A stretch of 33,174 bases of DNA from Gammaproteobacteria bacterium (GTDB taxonomy: Bacteria; Pseudomonadota; Gammaproteobacteria; GCA-001735895), in assembly GCA_024225395.1 (NCBI GenBank), contig JAAEMR010000074.1, positions 1-33,174 on the forward strand, given 5' to 3'. Numbering within the stretch: the first letter of the stretch is position 1; every line of letters begins with the position of its first letter. The position numbers and the translations under genes are program-made. Positions 1 through 8,807 of this stretch are shown here, in pieces. The notes beneath the pieces are model-generated. The model was not told where the DNA came from, ran no database searches, and worked only from the letters and a program-made list of their open reading frames with translations.

Positions 1-1
1 A

Positions 2-253
2 ACCCCTGTAATACTCATCTGTCAGTCAGGCAGTCGTGTACCTCGTGCAGCCAAAGCATTACATGCAGCGGGATTTAAAACAGTTTATTCACAGTATCAG
101 GGGTTTGAGGGTATCAAGGCAAAGACGGGCATTAACAAAGGTCAGCGTGTTGTAAATGGCTGGAAAAATGCAGGGCTTCCCTGGAGTTATAAGTTAAACA
201 AAGAAGCCATGTATTTTAACTTCGACTCGACTCAAACGCAGGTTACCGATTGA
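2..253 (+). CDS. Rhodanese-like sulfurtransferase domain protein (partial, 3' end)
   Basis: An open frame enters from the left edge and stops at TGA 251-253; its start lies outside the window. The first residues contain the rhodanese active-site loop C-x-x-G-x-R (CQSGSR, Cys at codon 7), followed by the usual helix (RAAKALHAAGF) and a strand-loop (VYSQYQGFEGI). After the domain comes a tail with NGWKNAGLPW, a pattern common near the end of single-domain rhodaneses. The active-site Cys is present, so the domain could carry a persulfide and transfer sulfur. The stop overlaps the TTG start of queG by four bases, which suggests translational coupling. The frame is too incomplete to tell a single-domain protein from a fusion. 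Confidence 0.8.
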   Translation, partial: TPVILICQSGSRVPRAAKALHAAGFKTVYSQYQGFEGIKAKTGINKGQRVVNGWKNAGLPWSYKLNKEAMYFNFDSTQTQVTD

Positions 254-1326
254 TAGCTTGTAAAGAGACAAAAAAATTACCGGCCGATATCTATCAGCAG
301 ATAAAAAAAATCGGTTTACAGTTAGGCTTTCAGGCAACTGGAATCACGACCACACAACTGGATCTGCAACATAACCACTATGCCAGGTGGATTCAAAACA
401 ACTTTCATGGCGACATGTCCTACATGGAGCGGAATGTTGATAAGAGATTAAATCCTGCTGAACTGGTTCCTGATACCCTGACGGTTATCTGCGCGCGGAT
501 GAACTATTTGACGGAGAATTCAGAGCATTGCATTGATTTACTGGACCATCCAACAGACGCTTATATTTCCCGTTATGCATTAGGGCGGGATTACCACAAA
601 CTGATTCGCAAACGGTTACAGAAGTTTGCCTTGCAATTAACCACCTTGCTCGGAGAATTCGGCTACCGGGTGTTTACCGACAGTGCTCCCGTACTAGAAA
701 AAGCATTGGCGGTAAAAGCTGGAATTGGATGGAGAGGAAAACACAGTAACCTGCTGGACCGGCAACACGGCTCCTGGTTTTTTCTGGGCGAAATTTTTAC
801 CGATTTACCGTTGCAGACCGATGAAGAAATTCCTGATCATTGCGGTGATTGCACGGCCTGTATCGACAAATGCCCTACACAGGCTATTGTCAGCCCCTAT
901 ATCGTTGATGCAAGACGGTGCATCTCCTATCTTACCATTGAACATCACTCAGCCATCCCGGTAGAATTTCGTAAAGCTATGGGCAACCGGATTTATGGCT
1001 GTGATGACTGTCAGTTATACTGTCCGTGGAATCGCTTTGAAAAATTCACATCAGAAATTGATTTCAACAGCCGGAACGGCCTCTCGGATATAGAGCTTCT
1101 AGATTGTTTTGAATGGACAGAAGCTCAATTTCTAAAACGATTTGAGGGCTCCCCGATTCGTCGTATTGGATTTCAAAAATGGCGAAGTAATATCGCTATT
1201 GCTCTTGGAAATGCAGCCCATAGCCCACATATTGTTACATCACTACAACTTGCTCTTTCGGGGGCATCTGAATTATTGACAGAACATATTAACTGGTCAA
1301 TTAAACAGCAACATCTATCTGCATGA
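250..1326 (+). CDS. queG: Epoxyqueuosine reductase QueG
   Basis: QueG reduces epoxyqueuosine to queuosine in tRNA, the last step of queuosine synthesis, using cobalamin and two [4Fe-4S] clusters. The frame gives 358 residues, near the family length. The N-terminal half matches the family (LGFQATGI; SRYALGRDYHKLIRKRL; DSAPVLEKALA; GIGWRGKHSNLL). A ferredoxin-like part begins at residue 198 with CGDCTAC-x3-CP, and a second cluster motif YGCDDCQLYCPWN follows. The C-terminal region is short and helical. The start is TTG at 250, inside the stop of the rhodanese gene (TTGA overlap). The next in-frame ATG lies about 55 residues in and would remove conserved sequence, so the TTG start is preferred. 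ygfZ follows after 7 nt. Confidence 0.95.
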   Translation: MIACKETKKLPADIYQQIKKIGLQLGFQATGITTTQLDLQHNHYARWIQNNFHGDMSYMERNVDKRLNPAELVPDTLTVICARMNYLTENSEHCIDLLDHPTDAYISRYALGRDYHKLIRKRLQKFALQLTTLLGEFGYRVFTDSAPVLEKALAVKAGIGWRGKHSNLLDRQHGSWFFLGEIFTDLPLQTDEEIPDHCGDCTACIDKCPTQAIVSPYIVDARRCISYLTIEHHSAIPVEFRKAMGNRIYGCDDCQLYCPWNRFEKFTSEIDFNSRNGLSDIELLDCFEWTEAQFLKRFEGSPIRRIGFQKWRSNIAIALGNAAHSPHIVTSLQLALSGASELLTEHINWSIKQQHLSA

Positions 1327-1333
1327 GATAACT

Positions 1334-2317
1334 ATGAAACCCTGGTTAGATTTTTTATCACAACAAACATCCCAACCCCTGCAAAATAACAATGCACTGT
1401 GCGCTTTGAGTGACACTGCTTTACTCTATGTGGGTGGAGATGATGCTACCGAGTTTCTACAAAATCAGCTGAGTAATGATATCCACCAAATCGATGAAAA
1501 AACTGCCCAGTTAAGTACTTTTTCCAATGCCAAAGGCCGCATGCTGGGCATTTTTCGGGTGATTAAAATTGACGGTGGTTACTTACTGGTACTGCCAAAA
1601 AATATTTTACCCGGTATTCAACAACAGCTACAAAAATTCATCATCATGTCGAAGGTAATTCTGGCTGACATTAGCGATTCATTTGCCCGTATTGCTATAG
1701 TGACTGACCAGCAGGAATTAATTACTGAAGACTATTATCCTGCTGAAATTAACCAGGTTTATCAATCCGATTCATTAATATCTGTTCAACTACCCGGCAG
1801 AAAAAATCAGTGTCGCTTTCTTATGCTGTCAAACAGTGCTGAAGAAGCCATCAATTTATGGACAGGGCTTTCTCAAAATCTACAAATAAATGATCAAAAT
1901 AGTTGGAGGCTACAGGATATTGAAGCGGGTATTCCAACTCTGTATCCCGCGACGGCAGGTGCTTTTGTGTTACAGATGGGTAACCTCCAGTTGACTGGCG
2001 GTGTCAGCTTTAAAAAAGGCTGCTTTCCCGGACAGGAAGTGGTTGCCCGGATGCAGTACCTGGGTAAATTAAAACGCAGAATGTTTCTGGCTGAGATTAA
2101 ATCTGCACAATGTCCAGAGCCGGGAGATGAATTACGTTATGAGGAAAGCGATAAACCGGATGGCAGTGGTAAAGTCGTCGATGCAGTACAAACTGATCCT
2201 GAAAATTGTATCTTGTTATTTATTGCCCAAATTGATAAAGCAGAACAAAATAAGCTGGTTTTAGTGAATCAGCCAGAAATAACAGTCAAACTTAAAGCAC
2301 TGCCTTATTCCATTTAA
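1334..2317 (+). CDS. ygfZ: Folate-binding protein YgfZ (tRNA modification / Fe-S factor)
   Basis: YgfZ is a GcvT-fold, folate-dependent protein that supports certain Fe-S enzymes, including the tRNA methylthiotransferase MiaB. The 327-residue product has the family signature K-G-C-F-P-G-Q-E around Cys230, followed by VVARMQYLGKLKRRM. The N-terminal half contains the typical segment GDDATEFLQNQLSNDI and the SNAKGRML strand. Length agrees with E. coli YgfZ. The ATG at 1334 is preceded by a weak purine stretch (GAGATA), and the gene sits 7 nt after queG, so the two are probably co-transcribed. The pairing is sensible because QueG is itself an Fe-S tRNA-modifying enzyme. Confidence 0.93.
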   Translation: MKPWLDFLSQQTSQPLQNNNALCALSDTALLYVGGDDATEFLQNQLSNDIHQIDEKTAQLSTFSNAKGRMLGIFRVIKIDGGYLLVLPKNILPGIQQQLQKFIIMSKVILADISDSFARIAIVTDQQELITEDYYPAEINQVYQSDSLISVQLPGRKNQCRFLMLSNSAEEAINLWTGLSQNLQINDQNSWRLQDIEAGIPTLYPATAGAFVLQMGNLQLTGGVSFKKGCFPGQEVVARMQYLGKLKRRMFLAEIKSAQCPEPGDELRYEESDKPDGSGKVVDAVQTDPENCILLFIAQIDKAEQNKLVLVNQPEITVKLKALPYSI

Positions 2318-2440
2318 AACTAAGTATTAACCTGCATTTAATTGTTTATAAAATTTTGATATAAACCTGTTTTTTAAGGGGTGATATCTCAAATGCCATC
2401 TATAATCTTTCCAAGAATAAAATAACCTGAGACATACACA

Positions 2441-3256
2441 ATGGATATTTCACAAGAGTCTATTTTAGATGACCTTGAAAATGAACGTTTACCTTTACCT
2501 ACTTTGCCGGAAGTGGCTATGAGGGTTCGAGAAACCGTCGATGATGAAAATGCTACCATTCGTGATATTTCCGACATAATTATCACCGATGCCGCTTTAT
2601 CAGCACGTATTATCCAGGTCGCCAACTCCGCCTTGTACCGTGGGCTAAACACAACGGAAACCGTGCACAATGCAGTGACTCGGATGGGCTTGAATACTGT
2701 CAAGAACCTGGCTACTTCACTGGTTATGAAACAGCTATTTCAAGCTACTAATCCTGTTATTGATAGATACCTGAGAAAAAGCTGGAAGTTAAGTACTGAT
2801 ATAGCCGCTTTAAGTGCTATGCTGGCTAAAAGTTATACCGGGCTGGATCCTGATAGCGCTCTTCTTGCCGGACTTACTCATTCAATTGGAATGTCACCTA
2901 TTCTGGTTAAGGCTGAAAGCGACCCTGCTCTACTCAATAACCCTGATAAGCTAGAAACTATCATTATAGGGATTTACCCCCAGGTGGGTGCAACCATTTT
3001 GAAAAATTGGGGCTTTTCTCAGAACCTGGTAACGGTTGCTGAGCAGCACCTGAACTTAACTAGAAATGAGAATGGTGAAGCTGACTTTACCGATATTGTT
3101 CAGGTTGCCTTAATGGAAACGGTTGCAGGAACAAGCCACCCATTAGGATATGTGGAGCTGGATCAGGCACCCGCTTACCAAAGGCTAGAGATGAATGAAA
3201 TCGAAGAGATTGACATCTCTGGAGGAGTTGAAGAAATTAAAGCCGCAATCACCTGA
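2441..3256 (+). CDS. Stand-alone HDOD-domain protein
   Basis: The 271-residue protein is almost entirely one HDOD domain. The opening LPTLPEVAMRVRETVDDENAT, then ISDIIITDAALSARIIQVANSALYRG and AVTRMGLNTVKNLATSLVM, are characteristic. HDOD is an HD-domain relative that lacks metal-dependent phosphohydrolase activity and usually acts as a regulatory or interaction module in signalling. I see no receiver, GGDEF or EAL domain, and no membrane segment. The gene has its own 120-nt upstream gap and ends 40 nt before a strong hairpin terminator, so it is probably monocistronic. The specific role cannot be deduced. Confidence 0.85.
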   Translation: MDISQESILDDLENERLPLPTLPEVAMRVRETVDDENATIRDISDIIITDAALSARIIQVANSALYRGLNTTETVHNAVTRMGLNTVKNLATSLVMKQLFQATNPVIDRYLRKSWKLSTDIAALSAMLAKSYTGLDPDSALLAGLTHSIGMSPILVKAESDPALLNNPDKLETIIIGIYPQVGATILKNWGFSQNLVTVAEQHLNLTRNENGEADFTDIVQVALMETVAGTSHPLGYVELDQAPAYQRLEMNEIEEIDISGGVEEIKAAIT

Positions 3257-3296
3257 TTGGTTTTTAACCTTGAACTATTATACTGTTCTGAATTTT

Positions 3297-3325
3297 AAAG
3301 CTGCTGCACTATGTGCAGCAGCTTT
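3297..3325. terminator. Bidirectional intrinsic terminator between HDOD gene and lysS
   Basis: A perfect inverted repeat with 13-bp arms (AAAGCTGCTGCAC / GTGCAGCAGCTTT) and a TAT loop. It lies 40 nt after the HDOD stop and 13 nt past the lysS stop on the other strand. The arms end in AAA/TTT, and on the minus strand the T-rich run continues (TTTAAAATT). The position between two convergent genes supports a shared terminator. Confidence 0.8.
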
Positions 3326-3338
3326 ACAGCTTAGGGGA

Positions 3339-4853
3339 TTATTCCGGACGCATGTGGGGAAAAAGCAATACATCACGAATACTCGGAGAATCGGTCAGAA
3401 ACATCACTAAACGATCTATCCCGATACCTTCACCTGCAGTAGGTGGTAAACCAAATTCAAGTGCACGAATATAATCATCATCAAAGTGCATAGCTTCATC
3501 GTCACCGGCTTCTTTTTCAGCCACCTGCTTATGAAAACGATCTGCCTGGTCTTCTGGGTCATTTAACTCCGAGAAAGCATTCGCCAGTTCACGACCGGCA
3601 AGGAAAAACTCAAACCGATCAGTCACAAAAGGGTTTGCATCATTTTTACGCGCCAGCGGCGAAACTTCGGTCGGGTATTCGGTAATAAACGTGGGCTGTA
3701 TTAACAGGTGTTCTACTGTTTCATCAAATATCTCTATCTGTATCTTTCCCAGCCCCCAACTATCATCCGGGGAAATACCCAGCTTCTCAGCAGCTGCTTT
3801 GGCACTGTCATAATCATCCAGTATTTCAGCTGTTAGATCAGGGTTAAAATGTAAAATTGATTCTTTCACTGTCATCCGGGTAAAGGTTTCACCCAGGTCA
3901 AATTCATCTCCCTGATAACTTAGTTTTGTATTACCCACAACAGTTAAAGCCAGGTTTCGAACCATATCCTCGGTTAAATCCATCAGCTCATGATAGTCAG
4001 CGTAGGCCTGGTAAAATTCTATTGTGGTGAATTCTGGGTTATGGCGAGTCGAAAGTCCTTCATTGCGGAAATTTCTATTGATCTCAAATACTTTTTCAAT
4101 ACCACCCACAACCAGGCGTTTTAAATATAACTCTGGAGCGATTCGTAAAAATAATTCCATATCCAGTGCATTATGATGCGTTTCAAAAGGTTTGGCTGCC
4201 GCGCCGCCCGGAATAACGTGCATCATCGGCGTTTCAACTTCCATATAACCTTTTTCTGTCAGGTAATTACGAATGAAATTAATGGTCTGGCTACGAATTT
4301 GAAAGACACGTCTGGAATCTGCATTCATTATCAAATCAAGGTAGCGTTGACGATATTTCTGCTCGGTATCTGTCAATCCATGGAATTTTTCAGGCAATGG
4401 TCGTAAGGATTTGGTCAACAGGTGTAACTTGGATACCTTTAGAGAAAGCTCTCCGGTTTTAGTTTTGAATAGCTTACCTTCTGCACCAAAAATATCACCG
4501 ATGTCACTGTGTTTGAAAGCCGCATATTCTTCTTCACCAATGGTGTCGCGGTGAACATAAATTTGAAACTGACCGGTCATGTCCTGTAGTTTGGCAAAAC
4601 TGGCCTTTCCCATGACACGTTTCAACATCATTCTTCCAGCAATACAAGCATTTACAGACTTTTCTTCAAGTGATTCCTTACTTTCATGATCGTGTGATTC
4701 AAGAAGATAAGAGGCCAGGCTATCACGTTTAAAATGATTAGGATAAGCCTGCCCTTTACTGCGTAGATCAGCCAGTTTTTCACGTCGTTGTGCTATCAGT
4801 TTATTTTCATCAACGATATCATTCTGTTGCTGAGAATCTTTATTATCTGTCAT
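3339..4853 (-). CDS. lysS: Lysyl-tRNA synthetase (class II)
   Basis: Charges tRNA-Lys with lysine. The 504-residue product matches the length of bacterial class II LysRS. An N-terminal OB-fold anticodon-binding region ([20 protein letters not shown]) is followed by the class II core: motif 1 region [25 protein letters not shown], motif 2 [20 protein letters not shown], and motif 3 near the C terminus ([11 protein letters not shown], ending FPHMRPE). The gene begins 2 nt after the prfB stop, the same prfB-lysS arrangement as in E. coli, and is presumably translated from the same message. A strong hairpin terminator lies just past its stop. Confidence 0.97.
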   Translation of the reverse strand: MTDNKDSQQQNDIVDENKLIAQRREKLADLRSKGQAYPNHFKRDSLASYLLESHDHESKESLEEKSVNACIAGRMMLKRVMGKASFAKLQDMTGQFQIYVHRDTIGEEEYAAFKHSDIGDIFGAEGKLFKTKTGELSLKVSKLHLLTKSLRPLPEKFHGLTDTEQKYRQRYLDLIMNADSRRVFQIRSQTINFIRNYLTEKGYMEVETPMMHVIPGGAAAKPFETHHNALDMELFLRIAPELYLKRLVVGGIEKVFEINRNFRNEGLSTRHNPEFTTIEFYQAYADYHELMDLTEDMVRNLALTVVGNTKLSYQGDEFDLGETFTRMTVKESILHFNPDLTAEILDDYDSAKAAAEKLGISPDDSWGLGKIQIEIFDETVEHLLIQPTFITEYPTEVSPLARKNDANPFVTDRFEFFLAGRELANAFSELNDPEDQADRFHKQVAEKEAGDDEAMHFDDDYIRALEFGLPPTAGEGIGIDRLVMFLTDSPSIRDVLLFPHMRPE

Positions 4854-4855
4854 TC

Positions 4856-5954
4856 TTATAACCCGCTTTTTAAACTAGCTTCTATAAATTGATCTAGAGA
4901 ACCGTCTAATACTGCCTGAGTATTTCCGGTTTCTACATTAGTTCGTAAATCTTTTATTCTTGATTGATCTAAAACATAAGATCGAATCTGGCTTCCCCAG
5001 CCGATATCTGATTTAGTGTCTTCTACATTTTGTGCTGCTGCATTTTTCTGCTGTAACTCTAGCTCATAGAGTTTAGCTTTCAGCATTTTCATCGCAGTGG
5101 CTTTATTTTTGTGCTGAGACCGATCGTTCTGACACTGGACTACCGCATTAGTCGGTAAATGAGTGATACGCACGGCCGACTCGGTTTTATTTACATGCTG
5201 CCCGCCTGCTCCACTGGCACGATATACATCGATGCGTAAATCTGAGGGATCTATTTCAATATCGATATCATCATCCACTTCGGGTGAAATAAACGCGGCA
5301 GCAAAGGATGTATGGCGTCTATTACCCGAGTCAAAAGGTGATTTTCGAACCAGGCGATGCACACCCGTTTCAGTTCTTAACCAGCCATAGGCATATTCGC
5401 CTTCAAACTTAATGGTCGCACTCTTGATGCCCGCTACATCTCCGGCAGATGCTTCTATTAATTCAGTTTTAAAGCCTTTTTGTTCACCCCAACGCAGGTA
5501 CATGCGCAATAACATTTCTGCCCAGTCCTGCGCCTCAGTTCCGCCGGAACCCGACTGAATATCCATAAAAGCATTATTGGCATCCATTTCGCCGGAAAAC
5601 ATACGTTTGAACTCAAGATCTGAGATGGTTTTCTCAGACTCTTCCAGATCACCCTGAACAGCTTCTACGGTCGATTCATCCTGTTCCATCTCGGCAAGTT
5701 CGAGTAATTCTGCCGCATCATTGACAGCATTTACGGTGTTATCAAGGCCCTCTACGATGGATTCCAGGCGGGCTCTGTCTTTACCCAGTTGCTGAGCTCT
5801 TTCCGGGTCATTCCAGACATCCGGGCTTTCCAGCTCCAGTCGAATTTCTTCTAGCTGCTCTTTCTTGTTGTCATAGTCAAAGATACCCCCTTAACGCATC
5901 GATACGCGCTAATAAATCTTCAATTTTGAGGGTAATGGGGTTGGTTTCTAACAT
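4856..5954 (-). CDS. prfB: Peptide chain release factor 2, with programmed +1 frameshift
   Basis: RF2 terminates translation at UGA and UAA. The gene starts at ATG 5954-5952 ([10 protein letters not shown]...). It runs in one frame to CTT followed by an in-frame TGA at 5879-5877, then continues in the +1 frame with GAC (Asp) to the TAA at 4858-4856. Total length is 1099 nt, giving 365 residues, the same as E. coli RF2. The longer frame carries the stop-recognition SPF motif ([12 protein letters not shown]) and the catalytic GGQ ([10 protein letters not shown]). The residue four before GG is Ala, the position that is Thr in E. coli K-12. Simple frame calling would begin the gene at an internal Met near 5689 and lose about 88 residues. 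lysS follows after 2 nt. Confidence 0.96.
5876..5891 (-). promoter_or_regulatory. RF2 autoregulatory frameshift site
   Basis: On the minus strand the sequence reads AGGGGGTATCTTTGAC. It comprises an internal Shine-Dalgarno-like AGGGGG, a 3-nt spacer TAT, the slippery CTT codon and the in-frame UGA with C after it, which is the classical bacterial prfB element. When RF2 is scarce the ribosome pauses at UGA, slips +1 on CTT and makes full-length RF2. The C after UGA makes a poor stop context and favours the shift. The site is seen directly; the mechanism is established for this family. Confidence 0.95.
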
Positions 5955-6018
5955 TTCTCAACACAGTTTCAAAAGGTGCTGAATTTTACCTGAAGTAAAA
6001 CGTTTTGTATCGTGTTTA

Positions 6019-6345
6019 TTAATCATCCAAAGCTACGAACTCAATAACATCATAAAGCTCATTCGCCCTGTCATAGAGTTCAAATTCATGTTTAATTTTA
6101 TTCTGTTTGAGCGAGTCAGATAATAACCGAGCTTCATTCGTCAACGTATCTCGTTCCTGTGCATCAGCTACCACGATATACTCATGTCCAAAACCTGAAC
6201 GAACAGTCAGATTTGCAGGACTCTTAAGAAGGATTTCATCGTCATCGGTTGCACACTGAAAACCTGCCGTTTGCAGTAATTGCTCAATTTCCATCAGCGT
6301 TTTATCCGTACTGACTGTACCAGCCAGCATGAAAAAATTAGCCAT
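6019..6345 (-). CDS. Small conserved-looking protein of unknown function
   Basis: An acidic protein of 108 residues if started at ATG 6345 (MANFFMLAG). An upstream in-frame TTG at 6354 would add three residues but lies deeper in the preceding gene. The start overlaps the last codons of the AstE-like gene by 8 nt, so translation is probably coupled and the gene is the last member of the gabD-GCS2-AstE run. No signal peptide, membrane segment or familiar motif is visible. The sequence alternates predicted strands and helices (LMEIEQLLQTAGF; EYIVVADAQ; EARLLSDSLKQN), consistent with a small alpha/beta fold. I do not recognise the family. Confidence 0.7.
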   Translation of the reverse strand: MANFFMLAGTVSTDKTLMEIEQLLQTAGFQCATDDDEILLKSPANLTVRSGFGHEYIVVADAQERDTLTNEARLLSDSLKQNKIKHEFELYDRANELYDVIEFVALDD

Positions 6346-7375
6346 GATAATCAACCATCAGGTAACACAAACAGTCCTGGCGAATGATAGCCCGATCCAT
6401 TGTGATCATTGCTGGTATCAATATTTTATTCAAATAGACTTTCCCATTTTCAACTCTCATAATTTCACTGGTTACGTCCTCACCTTCCTGGTTTGTAATC
6501 AGCAGAGGTTTGTTAATACGGGTAAATGCGAAAATATCAGTGGTTTTGATTTCAGTGAAATTTTTCATTTCAAAGCCCGATTCAAATGTCAGGTCTGCCT
6601 GGGCTGACAGGTTAAAATCAAAGCTGACATCATCAGGAATATTCAGGGTAACCAGAGACTGAACCAGCTGCAAGTCATGCGCTGCGATGGGTCTTTGCGG
6701 AAAATGATCCATATGTAACAAAGCATCCAGCAATTCTGTCGCATGGAGAATACCTGTTTCTTCACCGGGTTTACCACATTCCAGTATGGCTGCCGGACAT
6801 ATTTCATTAAACGCGGTGGTTGATACACCTTTGGGTCTTTTAAACACCATGGCTATATGATTAAACATAGATGCCAGATGCTGGTTATCCTGAGTTACAC
6901 TGGTTATTCCAGCGTAATGAGGGTTTGCTCCGGTATTATTATGGATATCAATAGCCGCAAATAAGCGATCTCGTGATGCAACCTCAACAACTTCACTCAT
7001 TAATCTTGTTTCAGCGTTGGGTGTCATTTCGGTACCGGGCCAACATCGATTGAAATCTGTTTGCCCGGGTATCACTCGAAGGTTTGCTTCAGCCGCTTCA
7101 ACGTTACCGATAAAAATATAAATAGATCGTGGCAGGTGATCCTGGTATTTCGCCAGTAACGCCTGCACGGCTTTAAGCCCTGAATATTCATTGCCGTGTA
7201 ATAAAATGGATACGAATAAGGCAGGAGATTTATGGCCACCTAAATGAATCAGCGTGGGCTGCGGAAATAGATCGCGAATATTGCTGATTTCAAGATCGAA
7301 AAAGCCTTCAGGCAGTTCAGAAATTATCGTTAATTGTTCGTTCATTATTTCTTTTATGTCTAAGGTTTCGGCCAT
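6338..7375 (-). CDS. Succinylglutamate desuccinylase/aspartoacylase-family zinc hydrolase
   Basis: A 345-residue M14-type metallohydrolase of the AstE/AspA family, which cleaves N-acyl amino acids or related amides. The zinc motif H-x-x-E is at residues 60-63 (LLHGNEYSG). An arginine substrate-binding segment follows (RVIPGQTDFNRCWPG), and the third zinc ligand lies in AAIDIHNNTG. The remaining C-terminal region resembles the family's beta domain. Its start overlaps the end of the GCS2-like gene by 16 nt and its end overlaps the next small gene, so the three are translationally linked. No other arginine succinyltransferase-pathway gene (astA, B, C) is nearby. A role in arginine breakdown is therefore not supported and the substrate is unknown. 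Confidence 0.82.
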   Translation of the reverse strand: MAETLDIKEIMNEQLTIISELPEGFFDLEISNIRDLFPQPTLIHLGGHKSPALFVSILLHGNEYSGLKAVQALLAKYQDHLPRSIYIFIGNVEAAEANLRVIPGQTDFNRCWPGTEMTPNAETRLMSEVVEVASRDRLFAAIDIHNNTGANPHYAGITSVTQDNQHLASMFNHIAMVFKRPKGVSTTAFNEICPAAILECGKPGEETGILHATELLDALLHMDHFPQRPIAAHDLQLVQSLVTLNIPDDVSFDFNLSAQADLTFESGFEMKNFTEIKTTDIFAFTRINKPLLITNQEGEDVTSEIMRVENGKVYLNKILIPAMITMDRAIIRQDCLCYLMVDYHG

Positions 7376-8778
7376 TGATGAACCGGTATATTTTGCCTGG
7401 CATGTACTAAATAGTCTTTTACTAAAGCTTTTTCATCCTGATACTTGTCCCAGTGCAAAGATATCCACTGCGCACCTGTTTGCCCGCTTTTCACCCGTTC
7501 CTCAATAATGCTCAACCATTTTTCAGGAGATTCTATGTTCAATTGTTGTAACCCTGCATAAGCGACGGGGAAAATGTGTTTTAACAGCAAGTCATGCATG
7601 TTACCCATTTTCCCGTTACACCAGTTTACATTGGCTGATAAACCGTCACGTGCTACCTGGTAAAAATCCTGTTCAAGACCCTCAAAAGGCATTTGGGTTA
7701 ATTCGTCAGGCTTCAGCTTCAAGCCTTCAGTCAAACCCACATGAAAAACAATATTGGCCATGGTATCGATCAATGTAGGACCAGAAGGAATTACTCGAAG
7801 CTCCAGCCGTAAATGGTACTGCCCATTAACACCCAGGCCCAAAATTGGGCGAACCCAGCGCCAGATCGTGCCATTATGCAGGTTAAAATGATGTAGCTCT
7901 TCAACCTCTGAATCAATGACCTCGGGCAAGATGGGGCTGTAATAATCATTATCTTCAAATAATTCCTGCCAGGAATTTATATAACCTTTGGAAAAATGAA
8001 CCCTGGGAATAATAGAATCACGAACTTCCTGATCACTTCTGGTATCCACCGCCTGTTTAAAAATGGCAATACGAGATTCCTGCCAGCATTTTTTCTGTAG
8101 CACCAGGGGTGAGTTAGCCGACACTGCCACCGCTGCCATGCTGGACCACAAAGCTGCATGGTAACTATCAACGGCTTCATCAGCTGGAAACTGATAATGA
8201 ACCTGTAAAGATGTACTCAGGGCTTCCAGCATAACATCCAGCTTTTCAATTTTAAGGGTATCTTCTCCTTTAATTTCGAGATGAATGGGACGTTGACGCA
8301 TTTCCATTAAACGTTCATCCAGCAAACGATAACGATACATATCTGACATGTAAGTATTATGATCCAGATGTTCTAATTTCAAACTGGGTAATACGCCGAA
8401 CAACCCCGGTTCACATTCTGACCCGGAAGTTGCCTGCTCTATCATCTGAAATAAATTATTCAGATCCTGTTGTATATCACTGAAAACAGATTCAGTGAGC
8501 ACAAAAGCATTTCCATTAATCTCCAGATTAAAGGTGGCTAATTCAAAGGTGAATAAGTCGTTATGGGCTTTTTCCAGTACTTTATTGTTGCAGGAAGATG
8601 GAGCACCTGTTTTATCGACCAGGCAAATTTCAAGCTCATAGCCTAACTTTCTTGTTTCATTGTCAAACCTGTTCTCTGCGAATAACTGTCGCATAAAATC
8701 CATTTCCTGTTCCAGCTTCTGCTGAAACAGTTTGAAATCTTTTTCTTCAAAATGGTCTTTACCGATTTCTCCACCCAT
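7360..8778 (-). CDS. GCS2-type glutamate-cysteine ligase family protein
   Basis: A 472-residue protein resembling the GCS2/carboxylate-amine ligase branch of glutamate-cysteine ligases, ATP-dependent enzymes that join an amine to the gamma-carboxyl of glutamate. Family features include the early acidic strand KLGYELEICLVDKTG, the ELATFNLEINGN segment, LHYQFPADEAVDSYHAALW-like substrate-pocket sequence, and an arginine-rich strand near residue 340 (LRLELRVIPSGPTLIDT). Start ATG 8778 has a good ribosome site (GGAG, 7 nt upstream). It follows gabD by 29 nt and overlaps the downstream AstE-like gene by 16 nt. The real acceptor amine is uncertain; glutathione synthesis is only one possibility and no gshB is present here. 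Confidence 0.75.
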   Translation of the reverse strand: MGGEIGKDHFEEKDFKLFQQKLEQEMDFMRQLFAENRFDNETRKLGYELEICLVDKTGAPSSCNNKVLEKAHNDLFTFELATFNLEINGNAFVLTESVFSDIQQDLNNLFQMIEQATSGSECEPGLFGVLPSLKLEHLDHNTYMSDMYRYRLLDERLMEMRQRPIHLEIKGEDTLKIEKLDVMLEALSTSLQVHYQFPADEAVDSYHAALWSSMAAVAVSANSPLVLQKKCWQESRIAIFKQAVDTRSDQEVRDSIIPRVHFSKGYINSWQELFEDNDYYSPILPEVIDSEVEELHHFNLHNGTIWRWVRPILGLGVNGQYHLRLELRVIPSGPTLIDTMANIVFHVGLTEGLKLKPDELTQMPFEGLEQDFYQVARDGLSANVNWCNGKMGNMHDLLLKHIFPVAYAGLQQLNIESPEKWLSIIEERVKSGQTGAQWISLHWDKYQDEKALVKDYLVHARQNIPVHQWPKP

Positions 8779-8807
8779 ACTTATTCTCCTGTTGCAGGTT
8801 TACTTTT

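Noticed and set aside
3195-3410. 71-codon plus-strand frame after the HDOD gene
   Set aside because: It runs through the terminator hairpin and into lysS antisense sequence; no homology or ribosome site.
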